Made by a program: the position numbers and the translations under genes. Of a stretch of DNA of 40,629 nucleotides, positions 31,682-39,712 are shown piece by piece. Position 1 is the first letter of the stretch. Each line of letters starts with the position of its first letter. The DNA is from Bacteroidales bacterium (lineage in GTDB: Bacteria; Bacteroidota; Bacteroidia; Bacteroidales; Porphyromonadaceae). The stretch lies in NCBI GenBank assembly GCA_004555765.1, contig SFHG01000022.1, positions 1 to 40,629 of the forward strand. The letters run 5' to 3'. The notes below the pieces were generated by a model. It saw nothing but the letters and a program-made list of their open reading frames with translations. It was not told where the DNA came from and did no database searches.

Positions 31682-34003
31682 TTACTTCTTACCGGTAACG
31701 ATGGCGGAGGATCCGGTGGCAGTAGCATCATCCAGTAGCTTTTTCTTGTCGTTGTAGGACTTGCCATAGGATAGATTGAGCGTCAGGTTCACCCGAATGA
31801 GGTTCTTTGTCTCATCCAAATATTCGTAGCGTTTATAGGGGGCCACAGCCGAATAGTTTTCCCGCGCACCGATGTGCTGTACAGTGAAGAGGTTAAGTGC
31901 ATCCATTGAGACTCCGAAAGAATTCGTTCTATAACCGATAGAGAACATATGTCCATCCTCTGAGCGGTTTAATGTCTCTCCCCAAAAGTTGTCACCGGTA
32001 TGTCTGGATAGGTTCCAAGAGAGTACGAAGCTTTTGTAGTATGCTGTGACGCGTCCCCCGTAGTAGGGAATGACCCTTTTGTGGTTATAACTGTTGCCGT
32101 TGCTGATGTAGTACTTTATTCCTGCGAAGACTTTGAAGGAGAGATGGTCGTTGAAGAGGCTGCCCCCATATTCCAGCTCCGAGGTGAGTTGTTGGAAAGA
32201 CTTATGGTTTTCCTGTGTCCGTACCACCCTACCGTCCTCTACGAAAGTAGACTCCATAATGGGATTATGGGAGTAGGTGTGGTTGAGGTATAGCGCACAG
32301 GCCGTCCGTTTGAAACGGTAGTTGAAGACGAGTGCATTATAGTAGTCGATTTGTGGTTTGAGTGAGGGATTTCCCCGTCTCACCTGGATGAAGTCAATTT
32401 CCCGGGTTACATCTGTGAGATCGGCGAAGCTCGGCATAGAGTTAGAGACTGAACCATAATAACTGAGATCGCTATTGTCCGAGAAATTATATCTCAAGGA
32501 GAGTGAAGGTCTAAGGGTAAAGGTATTGTTCTCAGTGCCGTCGGCGTTCATCCACCTTTGGTTTGCCCCAATACCGGCGCGGTAATGGATGCGTCCCACG
32601 TTACGTCCGAACTGGCTGTAGAGGTAGAGATTGGATAGCTGCATTACAGAGCGAACGTCGGGGAATGTCCCGGTTCCCGAGCTTGTATAGTGATTCCTCA
32701 AAACTTGCCGATTGAAGTCCCCACCTGTGGTCCAAGTTCCGACCTCGAAACGGTGTTCGTAGAGAGCCGAAGCGGCGAAGCTCTTTTGGTCTCCCGTCAC
32801 ACTATTTTCAAATGAGTTATCAACTTTCGCTCCCGTCTCGCTGTAAATACGGTAGTTCCGGTCACGGGCATAGCGCCCCGATATACTGGTCAGAAGAAGC
32901 CGTTTTTCACCCAATGGTATTCGGAAATAGATTTGAGCAAATGGACTTAGGGTACGCGCGTCCGAATTGTCGTAGAGAGTGAGCGTCCGATCCTCATAGT
33001 GGAGGGTGCTCTGCCACTCCTCGTAAGGCGAGTTGTGGATGGAGACCCCTCCTGTGACGTTCACTTGGAAGTCACCTTTGAGGTAATTGTAGTTAACTCG
33101 GAGGTCGTGGTTGTTGTATCTGAAGCGCCCCGGGAGACCTACTTCTTCTCTTGAGACCTTTTTGTCGGGGAGGATAAAAGTCTCCTCATACGTTCGGCTC
33201 AGGTGCTTCCAGTCGCGGTATGCGAGATAATAGTCGAGCGAGAATTGAGATGCCCCACGGTTAAATTTCAAAGAGACGTTATCCTCGCCAAAGGCGGTGT
33301 ACAGTCCTTGCCATAGAGAGAGGTAAACCCGTCCACCCGTCTCTTCCTGCTTGGTGATGAAGTCAAGAACCACATCCGCATGGCTGTACTTCGCCTCAGG
33401 AATGTCGTGGTACTCGACCCTTCGAATCACCTCGGGAGGGAGGGGGGAAATCTCGTTGATACCCACCTCTCTGCCGTTGAGATAAAGTTTGACGGCACCG
33501 CCTCCGTTGAGTTTCAAACTCTTGGATATGGGGTCGACGTTAAGGCGGGAAAGATTCATTTTATCCAACATCACGAGCGCATCCGTGCTGTTCCTCTTAT
33601 GAAAATCTGTAGGTACGATCCTTTTAATCCCATCTTTGAGGGTCATACTGCTTCCCTCTACTGTCACCTCTTCAAGAATCGTTGCCTGCGCCCTGAGAAA
33701 TAGCGTACCGACATCGACATCTTGGGCGATACTTTCGATCCGGACAGTGTCCGGTAAGTAGCCTACCCGAGCTGCCACGGCATAATGGGTACTGCCCTTT
33801 TTAATATCGGAAAAGGTAAAAACGCCGTTCCTCGTCTCAATAACTGTCTCAATGATCTTCGCCTTTGTGAGCAGAATGACTTGAGCTTCGGACTTTTCTT
33901 CGCCCTCTATGATCACTCTGCCTTTAATGGCATACTGTGCATTAGCGCCAAAGCACAAAGACAAAAAAGAGAGCAAAAAATAACTTGTGATTTTACCCCT
34001 CAT
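31682..34003 (-). CDS. TonB-receptor-like outer-membrane barrel (barrel 4)
   Basis: The product has 773 residues: signal peptide MRGKITSYFLLSFLSLCFGANAQ, a CarboxypepD_reg-like domain (about 24-105), a degenerate plug (TDALVMLDKMNLSRLNVDP, VKLYLNGREVGINEISPLPPEVIRRVEY) and an OMP_b-brl_3 barrel with the RRGNPSLKPQIDYYNALVFNYRF signature. It ends in an unusual Lys-rich tail. Its ATG lies 11 bases inside the maturase 2 frame, so it is co-translated with it. Precursor 2, maturase 2 and this barrel form the most complete cassette of the island. Confidence 0.87.
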   Translation of the reverse strand: MRGKITSYFLLSFLSLCFGANAQYAIKGRVIIEGEEKSEAQVILLTKAKIIETVIETRNGVFTFSDIKKGSTHYAVAARVGYLPDTVRIESIAQDVDVGTLFLRAQATILEEVTVEGSSMTLKDGIKRIVPTDFHKRNSTDALVMLDKMNLSRLNVDPISKSLKLNGGGAVKLYLNGREVGINEISPLPPEVIRRVEYHDIPEAKYSHADVVLDFITKQEETGGRVYLSLWQGLYTAFGEDNVSLKFNRGASQFSLDYYLAYRDWKHLSRTYEETFILPDKKVSREEVGLPGRFRYNNHDLRVNYNYLKGDFQVNVTGGVSIHNSPYEEWQSTLHYEDRTLTLYDNSDARTLSPFAQIYFRIPLGEKRLLLTSISGRYARDRNYRIYSETGAKVDNSFENSVTGDQKSFAASALYEHRFEVGTWTTGGDFNRQVLRNHYTSSGTGTFPDVRSVMQLSNLYLYSQFGRNVGRIHYRAGIGANQRWMNADGTENNTFTLRPSLSLRYNFSDNSDLSYYGSVSNSMPSFADLTDVTREIDFIQVRRGNPSLKPQIDYYNALVFNYRFKRTACALYLNHTYSHNPIMESTFVEDGRVVRTQENHKSFQQLTSELEYGGSLFNDHLSFKVFAGIKYYISNGNSYNHKRVIPYYGGRVTAYYKSFVLSWNLSRHTGDNFWGETLNRSEDGHMFSIGYRTNSFGVSMDALNLFTVQHIGARENYSAVAPYKRYEYLDETKNLIRVNLTLNLSYGKSYNDKKKLLDDATATGSSAIVTGKK

Positions 34004-35078
34004 ATTCCTTTTCTTCTGCTTGATGTAAATGTTCTATTAGACATCTTTCCAAAACGCCCTTCCCTTTGTACAGAGAGCAGACATCAAATCTTCCGCCTTC
34101 AAACTTGTTCTTTATCCGATAATAGGCGCATCCGCCACTGCAAATGGGCAGAATCTCACACTCTTTGCACACCTCATCCTGAAAACAACTTGATGCTAAT
34201 ACGTAATCTCTCACAAGTCTCTTGTTGTCCAAGTCTTTCTGATCTATAAAACCAATAATTTTATCGGAATCACCCAATTCATTCCAACACTTGTATAGTT
34301 CTCCCTTCGGTCCTATCAAAAAGGAATTTATGTGTGTTGCCGAACAGCCTTTGCTGATAATTCTAGGATAAAAGTTTACCTGGTCATTAATTTGAAAATA
34401 AAATGACTGGATATCGGCATGTGAAAGAGATGGACACCCCATACATTTTCTTTCTTTATCTTCTATTCTGAGTATTCCTGGATATACGAACAGCGTGGGA
34501 TCTCCATTAAATATATTCATCAAGTAGTCTTTAACAAGGATATAATCATCTGCATTATCCCTATCAATATTGACTCGGATTGAAACTTGAGTCTTAGGCA
34601 TCAATTCGAGAAGCTTTCCAATGTTTCTAATGATCTTATCATAGGTGCCTTTTTCTGTCCCTTTAAGTCGCCTCAATAGATTATGCCGTTCCCTACTTCC
34701 ATCAAGAGTAATTTGAATTTCGTTCAAAGGAAACTTTTTGAAGACTTGCACTACCTTATCATTTACCGAGTATCCATTAGTAACTAAGAAATGGTAGGCA
34801 ATTTTTACCTGTGGGATCTCTGAATGTATTCTTTCCAATATGGTAGCAATTAATTCAATTGCCAATAACGGCTCACCTCCGTACCATGTGAGGTATAAAT
34901 ATTCGATATTTCTGAAATTACGAATAAATGAGATGAGATTAGAAATAACTTGATCTGACATCCTAACTGTCGGTTTATTCTCTTCAAAACAATAAGGACA
35001 ATCGAAATTACATTGACTTGTAGGAGCAATCGTTAGAATTAATTTATTTGAGGAAAATGATTCAAGGAGATAATCCAT
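33993..35078 (-). CDS. Radical SAM/SPASM peptide maturase 2
   Basis: The product is 361 residues from the ATG at 35078, which has AAGAGG six bases upstream; an ATG at 35084 and a TTG at 35096 are alternatives. The radical SAM cluster motif is C23-NFD-C27-PY-C30, followed by WYGGEPLL, LVTNGYSVN and IQITLDGSRERHN. A complete SPASM domain follows: GCSATHINSFLIGPKGELYKCW, then CKECEILPICSGGCAYY and a final Cys (FDVCSLY). It probably modifies precursor 2, whose stop codon is only 10 bases upstream. Possible chemistries (thioether, C-C or epimer formation) cannot be told apart from sequence. The gene is AT-rich compared with the barrel it overlaps. Confidence 0.92.
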   Translation of the reverse strand: MDYLLESFSSNKLILTIAPTSQCNFDCPYCFEENKPTVRMSDQVISNLISFIRNFRNIEYLYLTWYGGEPLLAIELIATILERIHSEIPQVKIAYHFLVTNGYSVNDKVVQVFKKFPLNEIQITLDGSRERHNLLRRLKGTEKGTYDKIIRNIGKLLELMPKTQVSIRVNIDRDNADDYILVKDYLMNIFNGDPTLFVYPGILRIEDKERKCMGCPSLSHADIQSFYFQINDQVNFYPRIISKGCSATHINSFLIGPKGELYKCWNELGDSDKIIGFIDQKDLDNKRLVRDYVLASSCFQDEVCKECEILPICSGGCAYYRIKNKFEGGRFDVCSLYKGKGVLERCLIEHLHQAEEKEYEG

Positions 35079-35088
35079 TTGCATCCTC

Positions 35089-35358
35089 TTATGCAAACTG
35101 AAGTTTGTTGTGTCCGGCTAAAGCCCCATGATTACTGTTTGCAGAACCACAGGTGCAATCACGAGATGAGTTTTCGTTACTATTCGCAGATCCACAAGTG
35201 CAATTGGGTTGAGTCTGCTGGTTGCTATTGTTGCTGTTGGCAGATCCGCAAGTGCAGTCAACAAGACTTGCAAGCATGCCGCCTTGTATTCTGCCTAAAT
35301 AGTTTGAGTCGAAAGGTTCTAATTTGGGAACAATCGTTGTTACGTGAGTTTTCTTCAT
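35089..35358 (-). CDS. GG-leader RiPP precursor peptide 2 with three CTCGSANSN repeats
   Basis: The product has 89 residues. Leader 1-27 ends LGRIQGG. The core has three perfect copies of CTCGSANSN at 35-43, 53-61 and 68-76, each preceded by Asp or Asn and separated by hydrophilic Asn/Gln/Ser-rich spacers of 9 and 6 residues. A short tail (HGALAGHNKLQFA) follows. All six cysteines are in Cys-x-Cys pairs. The repeats suggest a multi-core or multi-ring product, with maturase 2, encoded immediately downstream, acting on each. The 5' untranslated region has a hexanucleotide repeat. I know of no characterised RiPP with this exact core. Confidence 0.85.
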   Translation of the reverse strand: MKKTHVTTIVPKLEPFDSNYLGRIQGGMLASLVDCTCGSANSNNSNQQTQPNCTCGSANSNENSSRDCTCGSANSNHGALAGHNKLQFA

Positions 35359-35373
35359 GATATCTAGTCTGTT

Positions 35374-35400
35374 TTTGTTTTTGTTTTTGTTTTTGATTTT
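35374..35400 (-). repeat. Hexanucleotide repeat (CAAAAA on the minus strand) before precursor 2
   Basis: On the plus strand GTTTTT is repeated four times from about 35374, followed by a degenerate GATTTTT unit. It lies about 15-40 bases upstream of the precursor ATG, within the probable leader or promoter. The rest of 35359-35673 contains only a short perfect hairpin (CTGTCGTC/GACGACAG at 35452-35471), which may end the transcript of the next peptide; no gene is visible. Confidence 0.65.
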
Positions 35401-35673
35401 TACCCCTTTGAGTTATACAGCCTCCAAATTATCGGAAGGGGATTAACTGCACTGTCGTCCGTTGACGACAGCTTCCAAACATTTAAGTTTGTGTCTCTTT
35501 GTTTCGTTTGCAATATGTTGTTTTTAATTAAACGAAATTATCCTGCCTTTGTCCAACACGAGTTCCTTGCAACGGACATCGTGAAAGTAGTATTTGAGGT
35601 TCCACCGAACAACGAAAACTCAAAGGATGGACGTTAGCCTCATTGCCCACATTGGGCGTACGATTGGAGCGTG

Positions 35674-35832
35674 CTATGCTGCCTGATCATCCTTCACTTC
35701 CAGCGTGCCGTTGGAGTATAGGATGTACTTTTTACCGTTGATGACGACAATAATGACCGGAGTCTTTCTGCCGTCCGAGGTACTGCTTCCGCCCAAGATT
35801 TGGGACATTTCAGATGAAGTAAACTTTTCCAT
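35674..35832 (-). CDS. GG-leader peptide 3, no cysteine, no adjacent maturase
   Basis: The product is 52 residues from ATG 35832; longer versions of the frame start upstream of the promoter at 35883-35890. The leader is MEKFTSSEMSQILGG, a classic Bacteroidales GG leader (S-E-M-S-Q-I-L-G-G). The core begins SSTSDGRKTPVIIVVINGKK, then YILYSNGTLEVKDDQAA, and contains no Cys but several Lys, Tyr and Asn. A PVIIVVINGKKYILYSNG beta-hairpin is plausible. It could be a substrate of maturase 2 or 1 in trans, or a regulatory or orphan peptide. Its promoter faces that of the sensor kinase gene. Confidence 0.72.
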   Translation of the reverse strand: MEKFTSSEMSQILGGSSTSDGRKTPVIIVVINGKKYILYSNGTLEVKDDQAA

Positions 35833-35882
35833 AAGTAACTCGTACTTAAAGTTATGGGGATCCTGTTTGGAGTTTCTCGGGA

Positions 35883-35890
35883 CAAATGTA
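35883..35890 (-). promoter_or_regulatory. -7 promoter element (TACATTTG) of peptide 3
   Basis: On the minus strand TACATTTG lies 51 bases before the ATG at 35832. The 48 bases from 35883 to 35930 recur almost identically before barrel 1. Confidence 0.7.
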
Positions 35891-35908
35891 AGGATAATCT
35901 TCTCCACG

Positions 35909-35953
35909 AATCTATCGAATCTAACGAAACGCTATCATTAGATTCGATAGATT
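35909..35953. promoter_or_regulatory. 16-bp perfect inverted repeat between divergent promoters
   Basis: AATCTATCGAATCTAA (35909-35924) and TTAGATTCGATAGATT (35938-35953) are exact inverse copies with a 13-base spacer. Each arm also contains the direct repeat GAATCTA. The site lies between the promoters of peptide 3 (leftward) and the sensor kinase (rightward), the normal place for an operator. The response regulator is the obvious candidate ligand. Confidence 0.75.
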
Positions 35954-35971
35954 TGTGCCGCGAAATAGCGG

Positions 35972-35979
35972 TACCTTTG
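35972..35979 (+). promoter_or_regulatory. Likely -7 promoter element (TACCTTTG) of the sensor kinase gene
   Basis: TACCTTTG lies 78 bases before the ATG at 36058. A TTTG at 35952-35955 is only 16 bases away, shorter than usual, so the -33 element is uncertain. Confidence 0.5.
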
Positions 35980-36057
35980 CCTCAGAGCCCCTTTAATATA
36001 GTGTCCCTTAGCTATTTGAAGCGTACACTTCTCGGCAAACACTCGGCTTAGAAAAGA

Positions 36058-37413
36058 ATGACAGAACAGAAGAAAATAATTCGCGATGGCAGCATCCTCG
36101 GAGTGGTGCTCTTGCTCTTCCTATTACTGCAGGTCTATTGGCTCAACGGGGACCTCTCCTCGGTTCGCACCCGCATTCAGGCGGACACCGATGCACTGTT
36201 TCTCGGCGTGGTACAAGGCTATGCCCAAAACAGGCTGGTGAGCGGGATAGGCATCGATGAGCATCCGGAAGTCTATCTGAAACCGCTTGAGAGCGTCGAT
36301 ACGCTTGACATCAGCCGGGTGACCCTCAATGCCGGAAGAGACATCGGGAAAGCCATCAAGCAGGCCACAATTATCCGAAGCCTTTACGAAGACAAGGAAT
36401 TGGTCGAAACACTTGCTCGCAGCTTAGCTGAAAAGGCGGAAGAAAGTGCCACCGCCTATCGCGCTTTTACCGTGGAAGCATTCGCCGGAGACCGTCTTTT
36501 GGGGCGTGAGACGATCACATTGAGGGGCTCCCTTTTCCACAAGCGTGTAGAGAGCCGTTACCTGATTTCGGGAGAAGAAAAAGAGTATACCCTTCGTTTG
36601 TCTGCCGACATAGGCATTCCGTCGGAAGTCCTTTTCTCCCTCTTGCTTCTTTTTGCCACCCTCATTTTGTTCATCATACTTGCGAGCGGTTTTTTCAGAC
36701 TGGTGGTAAACCTCAGCAAACAGGAGGAAGCCCGCCGTGCCCACGAAGAGTATCTTTTCGGTCTTGTCCACGATCTGAAAACGCCCTTGGCATACACGCA
36801 GGCAGTGCTGGACAAACTCTCCTCGGAGGTCACCCTCGGGGAGCTGTCCAAATCAGACGTAGAAACGGGCAGTTTCCGGCTCGGTGTGCTGGCAGATAAA
36901 ATCACCGAACTGCTGACTATCCCCAAATACGCGCACCTCAATCCCGATACTTTCAAGACGGTTTATCCGGCAGACCTATTATTCTCCCTTGAGGAAGAGA
37001 TCGCGTTTGCGTATCCCGACAAGGCGGTCACTTTCGCCCACAACGGGATCGAAGACCAAGCCAAGGAGACGCTTCCCGTAGAACAGTCCACGATTATCCT
37101 CAGGATACTGCTGGACAACGCCGTGAAATACTCCGGCAGGACACCCGAAGTGACCGTCACTTTGGCACGGACAGGGAAATCCCACCTGAGGATAAGCGTG
37201 GAGGACAACGGAGGAGGCTTGAGGATCAAGTCCGGAAAGAGAAAAAAGGTCATCACACCGGGCATCTTGAGGGAGCTCATCCCGGACGCAGGCAGAGGAA
37301 ACGGCATCGGACTTGTGACGGCGGGACGGCTTGCAGAAGCCCTCGGGGGAGCACTCCTCTACGAACGCACACCGCAAGGCAGCCGCTTCAGCTTCACCAT
37401 TCCCACAAAATAA
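36058..37413 (+). CDS. Sensor histidine kinase
   Basis: The product has 451 residues. Membrane helix 1 (about 12-29), a periplasmic sensor of about 160 residues of unknown type, and membrane helix 2 (about 190-216) are followed by HisKA with the H-box YLFGLVHDLKTPLAY (His238) and a HATPase domain. The latter has N-box LLDNAVKYS, G1 VEDNGGGL, a basic ATP-lid stretch (KSGKRKKV) and G2 GNGIGLVTAGRLA. It autophosphorylates on His238 and passes phosphate to the regulator encoded 57 bases downstream. Its position next to a RiPP island suggests that it senses envelope stress or the peptide itself; this is inferred. Confidence 0.93.
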   Translation: MTEQKKIIRDGSILGVVLLLFLLLQVYWLNGDLSSVRTRIQADTDALFLGVVQGYAQNRLVSGIGIDEHPEVYLKPLESVDTLDISRVTLNAGRDIGKAIKQATIIRSLYEDKELVETLARSLAEKAEESATAYRAFTVEAFAGDRLLGRETITLRGSLFHKRVESRYLISGEEKEYTLRLSADIGIPSEVLFSLLLLFATLILFIILASGFFRLVVNLSKQEEARRAHEEYLFGLVHDLKTPLAYTQAVLDKLSSEVTLGELSKSDVETGSFRLGVLADKITELLTIPKYAHLNPDTFKTVYPADLLFSLEEEIAFAYPDKAVTFAHNGIEDQAKETLPVEQSTIILRILLDNAVKYSGRTPEVTVTLARTGKSHLRISVEDNGGGLRIKSGKRKKVITPGILRELIPDAGRGNGIGLVTAGRLAEALGGALLYERTPQGSRFSFTIPTK

Positions 37414-37470
37414 GACCTTTGCACCTGAATCCTTCCGAAAAAGGTATCAAAATAACAATCAGCCACGACT

Positions 37471-38169
37471 ATGACAAAAATACTTCTGGTGGACGACACC
37501 GTTTACTTCGGCACCGAGATACAGAGTCAGCTCGTAGACCTCGGCTACACCGTCGAGTATATGCTCAACGGCACCGACATTGAGTACAAAATCGACTCCT
37601 TCTCTCCCGACATTATCTTCCTCGATATAGACCTCGGGGTAAACCAAAGTGGCATAGAGATCTGCGATATGCTCACGAAAAAGTACCCCGGCATCATCAT
37701 CGTCCTTATCTCCTCCCACGTCGATGCCGAAACACGCGAAAAGGGCATTCGTGCCGGTGCCAAAGCGTTCGTGGGCAAACCGCTGACCGTCGGATTACTC
37801 GAAGCGTACCTCAAACTCTTCGTCCCCTCCGCCGATGCCACCCCAAAGCTCGAAGTGCTTTATCCCGACCTCATTGCCCTGTCGGGGCTCAAGGTCAGCT
37901 TTCACAAAAGGCTCCTCTTTTATCCGAATAACGAAGTCGCACAGCTCTCGCCCCTCATATCCAATCTGTTGAAACTGCTGGTGGAGAAAAAAGGAGAAGT
38001 GGTCACGATGTCGGACATCATCGAAAACCAGTGGGGAGACCACGAACCGGTCAATGCACCGCAAAGCATCTATACCGCCATCTCCACGCTCCGCAACCTC
38101 CTCATCTCCGACGAAGGTCTCCGCCTCCGCACCATCCGTGGCCAAGGCTACAGCCTCATCTCCGAATAG
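37471..38169 (+). CDS. OmpR-family response regulator
   Basis: The product has 232 residues. The receiver domain is at 1-115, with acidic pair Asp8-Asp9, phospho-acceptor Asp52 (PDIIFLDIDLG) and Lys103 (VGKPL). The C-terminal winged helix is at about 130-232 (LSPLISNLLKLLVEKKGEVVTMSDIIENQWGDH, AISTLRNLLISDEGLRLRTIRGQGYSLI). It pairs with the upstream kinase and probably controls the divergent peptide promoters through the palindromic boxes upstream. Confidence 0.93.
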   Translation: MTKILLVDDTVYFGTEIQSQLVDLGYTVEYMLNGTDIEYKIDSFSPDIIFLDIDLGVNQSGIEICDMLTKKYPGIIIVLISSHVDAETREKGIRAGAKAFVGKPLTVGLLEAYLKLFVPSADATPKLEVLYPDLIALSGLKVSFHKRLLFYPNNEVAQLSPLISNLLKLLVEKKGEVVTMSDIIENQWGDHEPVNAPQSIYTAISTLRNLLISDEGLRLRTIRGQGYSLISE

Positions 38170-38295
38170 CGCCTTTTTTGTCTTTCGGCAGAGTGAACCC
38201 TTGTCGACAAATCTCCTCAGGATAAAGGCTATTTCTTCCTGATTTCCCAGAGTGTTAAAGGATTATTTTTCTTCGCTTTGCTCAATATAACTTCA

Positions 38296-38303
38296 TACCT
38301 TTG
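38296..38303 (+). promoter_or_regulatory. -7 promoter element (TACCTTTG) of the UvrA-like gene
   Basis: TACCTTTG followed by C lies 30 bases before the ATG at 38333. A TTCG near 38272 is a weak -33 candidate at about the right distance. Confidence 0.5.
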
Positions 38304-38332
38304 CATTCAGATCTTCAAAAAAGGTTCACAAT

Positions 38333-39712
38333 ATGAGTAAAGACGAGATTATAGTCAAGGGTGCAAGAGAGAATAATCTGAAAGGCGTCTCCGTCACCAT
38401 CCCCAAAAAGAAAATCACTGTGTTTACCGGTGTGTCCGGATCCGGAAAATCTTCTTTGGTTTTCGACACGATTGCCGCCGAATCTCAAAGGCTCTTAAAT
38501 GAAACTTACGACAGTTTTATTCGTCATCGATTACGGCAATACGGGAAACCCGAAGTCGATAGTTTGGAAAACTTGGCAGTGGCAATTATTGTCAATCAGA
38601 AAAAGATAGAGGGGAATGCCCGTTCGACCGTAGGAACAGTGACAGACATCTATTCGCTTCTCAGATTGTTGTTTTCCCGTATCGGGCAACCTTTTGTCGG
38701 TTATTCCAACGTTTTCTCATTCAACAACCCTCAAGGGATGTGCCCCCATTGCGAAGGTTTGGGCAAGACGAACATTATTGATTTGGATGAATTGATTGAC
38801 AAGGAAAAGTCGCTCAATGAAGGGGCAATAAGATTTCCGACATTTGAAGTCGGAGGTTGGCGCTGGACACGTTACGTATATTCGGGGCTCTTCGATAACG
38901 ACAAGAAGATAAAGGACTATACCGAAGAGGAATGGCACAATCTCGTTTACGCAAACGGGTTGAAGCTGACAAATGCCGACCCCCGTTTTCCCAAAACAGG
39001 CACTTATGAAGGACTCTCACCCCGCTTTGAGCGGACTTTCTTCAAGAAAGAATCAAAAGAAATTACGGGAAAGAACGCATCCCGATACCGAGAGGTCGTA
39101 AAGCAAGGAGTCTGTCCCGAATGCGGAGGAAGTCGGTTGAGTCCTAAGATATTGAGTTGCAAAATACAAGGGAGGAACATCGCGGACTGTTGCAACATGC
39201 AGATTGATGATTTGCTTCGGTTCATCAGGACGATAGAAAACACGTCGGTAACACCGCTACTTGATGCCATTACCCGGAATCTTGAAAATTTAATCTCTAT
39301 CGGGTTGGGTTATTTGACATTGAGTCGGGAGACATCCTCATTGTCAGGAGGAGAATCTCAGAGAATAAAATTGGTAAGGCACTTGGGAAGCAGTCTTACC
39401 GACTTAACCTATATATTTGATGAACCAAGTGTCGGTCTGCACCCCAACGATGTGGCGCGATTAAATAAATTACTCATCGAACTGAGAGACAAAGGCAATA
39501 CAGTCTTGATTATCGAGCACGACCCTGATGTGATAGCCATTGCCGACCACATCATCGATATGGGGATTGGAGCCGGCAAGGATGGTGGCAATATTGTTTA
39601 TGAAGGCGATTTTGAAGGCTTGAAAAAGGCGGCAACACCGACAGGAGCTATCTCAATCGCAAAAACAGCCTCAAAGAGAAATACAGAAAAGCATCCGATT
39701 ATCTCTTCATAG
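38333..39712 (+). CDS. UvrA-like ABC ATPase, N-terminal half (frame broken)
   Basis: The product has 459 residues. NLKGVSVTIPKKKITVFTGVSGSGKSSLVF holds Walker A of the first ATPase unit. UvrA-type zinc/insert motifs follow: CPHCEGLG, then CPECGGSRLSPKIL. The ABC signature is LSGGESQRIKL and Walker B is YIFDEPSVGLHPND. The short form, with two ABC units of about 750 residues in total, resembles UvrA2/DrrC-type proteins rather than the housekeeping UvrA of about 950 residues. Such proteins have roles in drug resistance or DNA-damage tolerance. The frame leaves the family after TPTGA near 39646. Removing the shift would join it to the next ORF. Confidence 0.88.
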   Translation: MSKDEIIVKGARENNLKGVSVTIPKKKITVFTGVSGSGKSSLVFDTIAAESQRLLNETYDSFIRHRLRQYGKPEVDSLENLAVAIIVNQKKIEGNARSTVGTVTDIYSLLRLLFSRIGQPFVGYSNVFSFNNPQGMCPHCEGLGKTNIIDLDELIDKEKSLNEGAIRFPTFEVGGWRWTRYVYSGLFDNDKKIKDYTEEEWHNLVYANGLKLTNADPRFPKTGTYEGLSPRFERTFFKKESKEITGKNASRYREVVKQGVCPECGGSRLSPKILSCKIQGRNIADCCNMQIDDLLRFIRTIENTSVTPLLDAITRNLENLISIGLGYLTLSRETSSLSGGESQRIKLVRHLGSSLTDLTYIFDEPSVGLHPNDVARLNKLLIELRDKGNTVLIIEHDPDVIAIADHIIDMGIGAGKDGGNIVYEGDFEGLKKAATPTGAISIAKTASKRNTEKHPIISS

